Shown: piece after piece, positions 58,482 to 64,000 of the stretch
Position numbering within the stretch: the first letter of the stretch is position 1
Layout of the letters: each line of letters begins with the position of its first letter
NCBI RefSeq assembly: GCF_014844075.1
Contig: NZ_CP062165.1
Span: forward strand, 496,001-560,000
Length of the DNA: 64,000 nucleotides
DNA from: Paenibacillus sp. JNUCC-31
GTDB taxonomy: Bacteria; Bacillota; Bacilli; Paenibacillales; Paenibacillaceae
Direction: 5' to 3'
The notes under the pieces: model-generated
Told to the model about the DNA's origin: nothing
Seen by the model: the letters and a program-made list of their open reading frames with translations, nothing else
The model's database searches: none
Translations under genes and position numbers: made by a program

Positions 58482-58497
58482 TGTGCAAAATATCACA
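58482..58497 (-). promoter_or_regulatory. FNR/CRP-type box for moaA-narGHJIK
   Basis: TGTGC-AAAATA-TCACA, one base from consensus. On the minus strand TATATT (58460-58455) gives a start near 58448, exactly 41.5 bp from the box centre. Confidence 0.75.
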
Positions 58498-58601
58498 AGA
58501 AGTGAAACATAGCACACAGTTGCACATTTATATATGCTCCGCAACCCTTTTCCAAACAGGATTTTCCTATAAATAAGTCAAGATTATGACAAACGAAAAT
58601 A

Positions 58602-58617
58602 TGTGAGCAGGCTCACA
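58602..58617 (+). promoter_or_regulatory. Perfect FNR/CRP box for the DUF2249 operon
   Basis: TGTGA-GCAGGC-TCACA, full consensus. TATAAT at 58639-58644 gives a start near 58651, again 41.5 bp from the centre. Confidence 0.85.
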
Positions 58618-58686
58618 CAGACCCCTCATTGCGTTATCTATAATCAAATTGCAACACCACAACATCCCAATTAGGAGGAACGACCT

Positions 58687-58920
58687 ATGAACACATATGC
58701 AGCTACCATCAATGCCACGGAGTATCCACCACACCTGAAGCATAAAATCATTTTCGAAACCTTTGATCAGTTGAAACCCCAGGAAGCCATGCTGCTCATC
58801 AATGATCACGATCCGAAACCTTTGAGATTCCAGTTCCAATCCACACACCCTGAGGGCTTTGAGTGGGAGTATGTTGAACAGGGTCCTACAACGTTTCAGG
58901 TCAAAATCAGCAAATTATAG
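58687..58920 (+). CDS. DUF2249 domain protein
   Basis: 77 residues, a single DUF2249/TusA-like domain. Key motif N39-D40-H41-D42-P43 (L-I-N-D-H-D-P-K-P-L-R-F-Q-F), then F-E-W-E-Y and G-P. DUF2249 proteins occur beside nitrite, nitrous oxide and nitrate genes and with hemerythrins; function unknown. First gene of the operon with an FNR box; GGAGG precedes ATG 58687. Confidence 0.88.
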   Translation: MNTYAATINATEYPPHLKHKIIFETFDQLKPQEAMLLINDHDPKPLRFQFQSTHPEGFEWEYVEQGPTTFQVKISKL

Positions 58921-58937
58921 ATTGGGGCTGAGCCGTT

Positions 58938-59312
58938 ATGCCACACGTTGAAATCATTGATGATACTACGCTTCGCATTATGCTTGGGCTGGAAGATGCA
59001 ATCGCCATGGTGCAAATGGCACATCGTGAGCAGGTGAAGTATGCACAGGAAATCATCACAATTTATGAGAAAATGCCACTGTTTGAATATACTCATTTCT
59101 GCTTCTATGCCTATGACAGTGCAGGACTTTTTGAGCATATGCTTGGAACGGACCCCAAAGCATATTTGTCCTTTTCGCTTGATGCACCGGATTCATTCTT
59201 TTATGCCCTGTACGGTGGAATGGCTGCCCTGTATGAATCGTCTCTAAAATTGGTGCAGCAGGCTGATGTAGTAGGAACAGGATCGGATGTGAACGCACAT
59301 GTCTCCATCTGA
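58938..59312 (+). CDS. Orphan protein in the DUF2249 operon
   Basis: 124 residues, soluble. Contains H-R-E-Q-V-K-Y-A-Q-E-I-I-T-I-Y, then Y-T-H-F-C-F-Y-A-Y, H-M-L-G-T-D-P-K-A-Y and a Phe/Tyr-rich run (D-S-F-F-Y-A-L-Y-G-G). Histidines and acidic residues might bind metal, but no known motif is complete. No family recognised. The start has only a weak ribosome site. Confidence 0.7.
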   Translation: MPHVEIIDDTTLRIMLGLEDAIAMVQMAHREQVKYAQEIITIYEKMPLFEYTHFCFYAYDSAGLFEHMLGTDPKAYLSFSLDAPDSFFYALYGGMAALYESSLKLVQQADVVGTGSDVNAHVSI

Positions 59313-59904
59313 TGTTCATATGGTTGAATTGGATGTGCGTCCTCATCTGAGTAAAAAGCTGGAGCCATTTCAGTTGATCATGGATACGGTGAAAGGGCTA
59401 CGAACCGAGGATGTGTTTGTACTTCATACTCCATTCAAACCGACGCCCCTGCTCGGTATTCTCAAATTGAAAGGGTACTCCAATTCATCTGAAAGAAAGA
59501 GTTCAGATCACTGGGTCACCACATTTATTCACAAAAGAAATATGAACAGTGCAAAAGCATTATCTGAAATGGCTTTATCGGGTTCAGAGGCTGATTCAGA
59601 ACCCGATTCAGACGAAGAATCAGCTTCATGCGCGGGACATCCGGAGGCGAATGTTGTTGCGGTTAGAGGGAATGAATGCCTCGAAGCTCCAACTGTTGAG
59701 CTGGATAACCGGGGATTGCAGCCTCCACAACCGATGATGCGAACACTTGCCGCACTGGAGCGCTGCAAGCCTGGAGATATCGTTGTGATTCACAACGATC
59801 GAGTCCCTGTATTTTTGATAGAGGAGCTGAACAATTTGGGCTGTCCTTATATGATTGAGGATCAAGCCGATGGTACGGCCAAAGTGAGAATTGAAAAAGG
59901 GTAA
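59299..59904 (+). CDS. Two-domain DUF2249 protein with acidic linker
   Basis: 201 residues. N-terminal DUF2249 domain at about 8-80 (V-E-L-D-V-R-P-H-L, F-V-L-H-T-P-F-K-P-T-P-L), then a Ser/Glu/Asp linker at 94-110, then a second DUF2249-like domain at 132-198 (V-E-L-D-N-R-G-L, I-V-V-I-H-N-D-R-V-P-V-F). The gene starts 14 bp inside the end of the preceding one. Confidence 0.8.
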   Translation: MSPSDVHMVELDVRPHLSKKLEPFQLIMDTVKGLRTEDVFVLHTPFKPTPLLGILKLKGYSNSSERKSSDHWVTTFIHKRNMNSAKALSEMALSGSEADSEPDSDEESASCAGHPEANVVAVRGNECLEAPTVELDNRGLQPPQPMMRTLAALERCKPGDIVVIHNDRVPVFLIEELNNLGCPYMIEDQADGTAKVRIEKG

Positions 59905-59917
59905 GGAGGCGAAAGCC

Positions 59918-61150
59918 ATGTCCAGGTTGCCGTTTCTTTTTATCATCACGGGCATCTTTGGATTTGTAATGTATCACGCCTTCTCCCTGCTCTCGCTGAC
60001 AGGCTGGCTTGGTGATGAATTAAGAGGACCCGAAGGCTGGTTTCATGCCCATCTGTTTGTGCTCGGGTGGGCAACCATGCTGGCCATGGGTGCCGCTTAT
60101 CAGCTGATACATGTTATTTTGCAATCCAATATTTACAGTCTGTTTCTCGGTTATTGTCATTACGTCTTGTTCACAATCGGAATTACGGGCATGTTATATG
60201 GCTTCATTCGAGGAGATGTTAGCTGGATTGCGGGTTCTGCCACACTGGCGCTCTCAGGCATTCTGTTGTTTGCATGGAATATGACCGTTACCCTCTTCCG
60301 AGCTTCACAGTGGAATCCGGTGACGATTAGCGCCGCCTGCGCCTGCCTTTATCTGGTACTCACCGGGCTATCCGGTATGCTGATGGGTCTGAATTTTGCC
60401 TTTGGTGATTGGAATGGCCTGCATGAACGGTTATTCGGCGCACATATCTGGATGGGAACACTCGGCTGGTTTGGCATGTTAATTACCGGGTTCAGTTACA
60501 AAATGCTGCCCATGTTCTACTTGTCCCACAATTATTCCATACGATTGCAAAAAGTGGTCTTGATCCTGTGGAATGCAGCTGTAATTACAGGTGTGGTTGC
60601 TTTTCTGACAGGAATAAAAGGTGGATTGCTCTGGTTTGCTCTATTACTTCTTACCGCAGCCGTTCTCTTCTATGTGTATCATCTGGAACAAATACAGGAG
60701 AACCGGCACAAAAGCAACCCCGGTCCAGGCATCCGCTGGTCTGTTTATGTAAGCCGTGCCTTAGCCGTATATGCTGTCGCTCTGCTGATCTACTCTGCAC
60801 AAGGGATCGAACTGCTGCTCCATCCACGTGTTGTTCTACTGTCTGGATGGGTATATCTCGGGGGTTGGGTGTCACTCACCATACTTGGCTACGCCTCCAA
60901 AATCGTGCCTTTTCTGTGGTGGACCCACAAATATGGCAAGCAGGCAGGCAGACCCGGAACACCGCTGATGACCGGTATGTTGAGTGAACGGAACGTCAAT
61001 TGGGGCATGCTCGCTATGGTGGCTGGAAGCCTTCTGCTTGTCAGTGGAATTCTGATTAATCTGGCAGAGGTTATGATGGTTGGAGGGACGATTTTATCTC
61101 TTGTCTCAATCGTTTATATTGCGAATATTGCTTTGGTATTCAGACGTTAA
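59918..61150 (+). CDS. Multi-pass membrane protein, NnrS/heme-copper oxidase subunit I-like
   Basis: 410 residues with 10-12 hydrophobic helices. Histidine patterns recall NnrS and heme-copper oxidases: W-F-H43-A-H45-L-F-V-L-G-W, H65 in Y-Q-L-I-H, and H176 in A-H-I-W-M-G-T-L-G-W; the second and last repeat the form H-x5-G-W. The last conserved segment is Y-K-M-L-P-M-F. NnrS-type proteins bind heme and copper and ease nitrosative stress; heme-copper relatives reduce NO or oxygen. AAGGAGG lies 7 nt before ATG 59918. Start chosen for this site. Confidence 0.75.
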   Translation: MSRLPFLFIITGIFGFVMYHAFSLLSLTGWLGDELRGPEGWFHAHLFVLGWATMLAMGAAYQLIHVILQSNIYSLFLGYCHYVLFTIGITGMLYGFIRGDVSWIAGSATLALSGILLFAWNMTVTLFRASQWNPVTISAACACLYLVLTGLSGMLMGLNFAFGDWNGLHERLFGAHIWMGTLGWFGMLITGFSYKMLPMFYLSHNYSIRLQKVVLILWNAAVITGVVAFLTGIKGGLLWFALLLLTAAVLFYVYHLEQIQENRHKSNPGPGIRWSVYVSRALAVYAVALLIYSAQGIELLLHPRVVLLSGWVYLGGWVSLTILGYASKIVPFLWWTHKYGKQAGRPGTPLMTGMLSERNVNWGMLAMVAGSLLLVSGILINLAEVMMVGGTILSLVSIVYIANIALVFRR

Positions 61151-61185
61151 TAAATATTAATAAGGTGGACTGGAGAGTGAAAAAG

Positions 61186-61485
61186 ATGGAACAAACGACT
61201 CATTTGCTGGAATGTCTGAAGGAAGTATATGATCCTGAGCTAGGTGTTAATATTGTTGACCTGGGGCTTGTGTATGAAGTACGGGAAGAACCGGAGCGGG
61301 TATACGTACGGATGACGTTGACTACACCAGGCTGCCCTCTCCACGACACCATTGTAGGTGCTGTGAAGTGGGTATTGCAGGAGAATACGAATAAGACCGA
61401 TATTGAGGTTCAGGTCGTGTGGGAGCCTCATTGGACCCCCCAACTCATGTCAAGTGAAGCCAAGGAAATGCTAGGATACTTCTAA
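61186..61485 (+). CDS. DUF59 (MIP18/PaaD-like) iron-sulfur assembly protein
   Basis: 99 residues. D-P-E-L-G-V-N-I-V-D-L-G-L-V-Y and M-T-L-T-T-P-G-C50-P-L-H-D are the family signature; the Cys is the functional one. Such proteins help insert Fe-S clusters into target enzymes. ATG 61186 follows GGAGAG. Last gene of the operon. Confidence 0.9.
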   Translation: MEQTTHLLECLKEVYDPELGVNIVDLGLVYEVREEPERVYVRMTLTTPGCPLHDTIVGAVKWVLQENTNKTDIEVQVVWEPHWTPQLMSSEAKEMLGYF

Positions 61486-61523
61486 CGATGAACATGAATT
61501 ATTCACGACTGCTCCTAACGTGG

Positions 61524-61572
61524 AAAAAGCGTACTTAAGCTCTGATCCTTTCAGAGTAAAGTACGCTTTTTG
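61524..61572. terminator. Bidirectional terminator of the DUF2249 operon
   Basis: AAAAAGCGTACTT pairs with AAGTACGCTTTTT, with CTCTGA/TCAGAG inside. Confidence 0.9.
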
Positions 61573-61612
61573 TTGTTCTTAAACAGGGTCATTCATCAGA
61601 TAGGATGTGGAG

Positions 61613-61957
61613 TTACACATCCTGAGCGTACGAGGCATCCGGCACTTGATTCAATACTACAAACAGGCGTACTTCATGATCTCCAGTATTGTGGAATGCA
61701 AACTCAGTCTCACCGCTGCAGCAGATCACATCTTCCTGCTTCACTTCCTGTCCTTTCCCGTCCAGAATGATGGTTCCTGTACCTTCGACCACCAGCAAGA
61801 TAACGTCTGTCCCCGGATGTTTGTGAACCGGAAGCTGTTGTCCTGGCAGAAAATGAAGCACAAATGTGACCCCACCTCCCTGCTGAAATAAAACACGTTT
61901 TGTAAAACGGTCTGCGTTAAACTCCCTTACTGCTTGCAAAGACGTAATACTCATCAT
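61613..61957 (-). CDS. Cupin-domain protein
   Basis: 114 residues, one small cupin barrel. Metal motif H45-x-H47 (V-H-K-H-P-G-T-D) and an H in F-H-N-T-G-D-H. No signal peptide. AAGGAGG precedes the ATG at 61957. A TATGAT with an FNR-type dyad 41.5 bp upstream suggests regulation with the respiratory genes, although the dyad is also part of a terminator. Substrate unknown. Confidence 0.82.
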   Translation of the reverse strand: MMSITSLQAVREFNADRFTKRVLFQQGGGVTFVLHFLPGQQLPVHKHPGTDVILLVVEGTGTIILDGKGQEVKQEDVICCSGETEFAFHNTGDHEVRLFVVLNQVPDASYAQDV

Positions 61958-61999
61958 TTTTTCCTCCTTCTATACTCTTGGAATGGATTCATCATAAAG

Positions 62000-62045
62000 C
62001 AAAAACACCCGGAAATCCTTGATCTAAATCAAGGATTCCGGGCGT
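62000..62045 (-). terminator. Terminator of the BceB-like gene, with an FNR-type dyad in the stem
   Basis: Minus strand CCCGGAATCCTTGAT pairs with ATCAAGGATTTCCGGG, followed by TTTTT. The tip is TTGAT-CTAA-ATCAA (62019-62032), the FNR consensus of Gram-negative bacteria. Confidence 0.85.
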
Positions 62046-62054
62046 TACGAATAA

Positions 62055-64000
62055 TTACACCATCATTTTGCGCAGTGAAGATATATATCTCGAGCGAATA
62101 ACGAAGAAATAGAAGGTTTGTGCAAGCAGAAATGCACCAAATACGGTTAATACCGGAACCGTATAATTGGTAATACCGAATTCAGTCAGAAACGGCTTAA
62201 CAACAACGAGAGTTTCAACAATGGAGATCAGGATTGGGAAGAAAAAGAGAACCGCGATCTGAATCGTGGATGATCTTTTCATCTCCTGAAAACTGAGACC
62301 CATTTTGGACAGGGAATGCACCATTTTCCCATCTGCCTCCAGATCCGTGTGCAGTCTGAAATACAGAAAGCTGGCGGAAGAGATCGAGAAGATTAATCCA
62401 ATGAAAACGCCCAAAAAGGTAAAGAGCGCTGTCCCCTGTCTGTATCTCTCAAAATCTCCGTATCGCGTGCTCAGATATCCAGAGTATTTATCATTTGAAG
62501 GGTTATCGTTTTGGATTGAATCCACGGACGAAAGCAATTGATCGCTAACCATGGCTTCCGAAGATTGCCGATCAGGCACAGCATGGCCCCAAGCCGGAAT
62601 CTGATACAAATATTTCCCCGATATATAATTCTCTTTGACGTCATGTGTCATTGCTTTGTACTTTTCATCCGGGACCACGACAACGCCTGTGGCATAGATC
62701 AGGTTTGCAAACCTGGGCTCTATGTCTGTAGCCGTAACCTTTGCTTGCACTGTGCCAGCGTCCAGATTTAACGTCAACGTGTCTCCTTTCACATCATTGC
62801 GAAACCTGTTTCGTTCAATCTGATCCTGATTCTCATCATTACGGGAATCCACAAAAATCACTGATTCAGCATCCAATTGGTACTCCTTTTTTCCTTGGAT
62901 TGCATTGAATCGATTGTAATGACTTAGCGGCATGACTGACACAGCACTCTGATCCGCATCAGCCCAGAAATATTCCAGGTAAACTTGCTGATAATCCAAG
63001 CCTGCGGCTTCAAGTCTCGAATCTATTGATGTCAGATCCAGACGATCCGATGGCTCGTATGCATTGTATTGGATTGGAAAATCATTATTTGTAAACTGTT
63101 CCCGGTTCTGCTGATCCAGTGACAAAATGACAACTGCACTCATGGAAGCAATGGCTATAACCACCGTCACCATAAACAGCATTCTTGCGTTGTCTTTGAT
63201 TTTGTAACTCATTTCCGAAATCCACAGTAATCGCGTCCCATGCCATACTCGTTTACGATTACGCTTCAGGAGCCGGATGGCAAGAACGGAGAGTTGGGAG
63301 TAAAAGAAATAGGTTCCCGCAATACCTGTTACTGCGGCAATCAATATGGTCCCGCCATTCAGCTCGCTGCGCAGTGCAACGAATCCCGCTGTAAGTAATG
63401 CCAGTCCCAGAAGTGAGAAGAACCATGAAGCTTTGGGCTCCTTTTTGGGTTTGCTGGTACCTGTTAAGAGCTCCAATGCCCGCTTGTTCCCGATAAAAAC
63501 CAGCGTGAAGAGCGAAATGCAGAAGAATAGCAGCAAAAAGGCTACTACCGTAATCAGAATCGCTTTGATCGGAAAATAAAAGGGCAGATCATCCATACCA
63601 ATAAAACGAGTGGTTAACATCAGGAACAACTTCGACAGCAACATGCCTCCGCCAATACCGGCAATAATGGACAGGCAGCCGATCAACATGTTTTCCAGAA
63701 CAACCAATTTCCGAATCTGTCCAGGTTCAGCACCAAGTATGGTCAGAATGCCAAACTCCTTGTTCCGTGATTTAAGAAAAGCACTGATGGAATACATGAC
63801 AAAGAAAAATGCAAACACATACACAATAACCGATGCTACCTGCATACCTGTAGCGGTTGTTGCACCAATCGGTAATTCTTTCACATATGGATGATAGGTA
63901 AACATGGCGTAAGCGAAAAAAATCATGACCATAAACACACTACTGAGAAAAAAAGCAATATACGCTCGCCCATTCCGGCGAATGTTGTTAAACGCGAACT
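62055..64000 (-). CDS. BceB-type ABC transporter permease (N-terminus cut by window edge)
   Basis: Open from the right edge to the stop at 62055, about 648 residues, so only a short N-terminal part is missing. The start of the visible part reads N-N-I-R-R-N-G-R-A-Y-I-A-F-F-L-S-S, the FtsX/BceB entry. Ten hydrophobic segments are arranged as 1 + 3, then a pair, a large extracytoplasmic domain of about 200 residues (around 310-500), and further segments, as in BceB permeases of antimicrobial-peptide detoxification modules. The BceA ATPase gene should lie just outside the window to the right. Confidence 0.88.
   Translation of the reverse strand, partial: FAFNNIRRNGRAYIAFFLSSVFMVMIFFAYAMFTYHPYVKELPIGATTATGMQVASVIVYVFAFFFVMYSISAFLKSRNKEFGILTILGAEPGQIRKLVVLENMLIGCLSIIAGIGGGMLLSKLFLMLTTRFIGMDDLPFYFPIKAILITVVAFLLLFFCISLFTLVFIGNKRALELLTGTSKPKKEPKASWFFSLLGLALLTAGFVALRSELNGGTILIAAVTGIAGTYFFYSQLSVLAIRLLKRNRKRVWHGTRLLWISEMSYKIKDNARMLFMVTVVIAIASMSAVVILSLDQQNREQFTNNDFPIQYNAYEPSDRLDLTSIDSRLEAAGLDYQQVYLEYFWADADQSAVSVMPLSHYNRFNAIQGKKEYQLDAESVIFVDSRNDENQDQIERNRFRNDVKGDTLTLNLDAGTVQAKVTATDIEPRFANLIYATGVVVVPDEKYKAMTHDVKENYISGKYLYQIPAWGHAVPDRQSSEAMVSDQLLSSVDSIQNDNPSNDKYSGYLSTRYGDFERYRQGTALFTFLGVFIGLIFSISSASFLYFRLHTDLEADGKMVHSLSKMGLSFQEMKRSSTIQIAVLFFFPILISIVETLVVVKPFLTEFGITNYTVPVLTVFGAFLLAQTFYFFVIRSRYISSLRKMMV

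Overview
The window looks like chromosome of an endospore-forming Firmicute, most probably Paenibacillus or a close relative. This is inferred from the gene set (CotF-type coat protein, LicT/BglP/BglA beta-glucoside operon, BceB-type permease, YwiC, narGHJI with a TTG-started narH), strong AGGAGG ribosome sites, frequent TTG/GTG starts, and moderate GC. I see no rRNA, tRNA, insertion sequence, prophage or CRISPR array. Both ends cut genes: an acyltransferase at the left and an ABC permease at the right.

Layout. 1-6.4 kb: acyltransferase, GNAT, VOC protein, a GH78 alpha-L-rhamnosidase divergent from an AraC regulator, and a deoxyribonucleotidase. 6.5-11.2 kb: licT-bglP-bglA with two RAT/terminator antitermination elements and a perfect-consensus cre site over the promoter. 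11.4-17.6 kb: membrane metallophosphoesterase, then a pentose phosphate operon zwf-tal-gnd divergent from a LysR regulator. 17.6-21.1 kb: orphan protein, cupin, aldo/keto reductase, XRE regulator. 21.5-24.5 kb: a four-gene operon of an SPFH protein with five C-terminal zinc ribbons, a four-helix membrane protein and two small membrane-anchored zinc-ribbon paralogues. 24.8-33.7 kb: ankyrin protein, two convergent serine hydrolases, a TetR/hydrolase pair around a long dyad operator, DUF1361 protein, CotF-like coat protein, secreted orphan. 33.8-37.5 kb: an ECF41 sigma factor with its carboxymuconolactone decarboxylase partner and a recognisable ECF41-type promoter, a Rieske oxygenase and a second cupin. 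37.6-44.0 kb: LRR protein, Gly/Pro/Tyr-rich protein and a six-gene SUKH/beta-propeller/zinc-ribbon cluster. 44.1-61.6 kb: anaerobic nitrogen-oxide respiration. 61.6-64 kb: cupin and BceB-like permease.

The respiratory block is the most coherent part. It holds a copper nitrite reductase with all catalytic residues, two different Crp/Fnr regulators, a Cys-tailed YlbF-family protein, a ZIP transporter, ywiC, moaA-narGHJI and a NarK transporter fused to a PAS domain. Divergent from moaA is a five-gene operon (DUF2249, orphan, double DUF2249, 10-12 TM NnrS/heme-copper-like protein, DUF59). Five TGTGA-N6-TCACA-type boxes lie about 41 bp upstream of predicted start points in this block. A sixth site of the other class (TTGAT-N4-ATCAA) sits in a terminator hairpin at the same distance from a -10 for the last cupin. 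The two Crp/Fnr proteins have recognition helices predicted to fit these two classes.

Best candidates for something undescribed are the DUF2249/NnrS-like/DUF59 operon, the NarK-PAS fusion, the SPFH five-zinc-ribbon operon, the Cys-tailed YlbF protein and the terminator-embedded FNR site. Functions for these are inference. All family assignments were made by reading sequence, without database searches.
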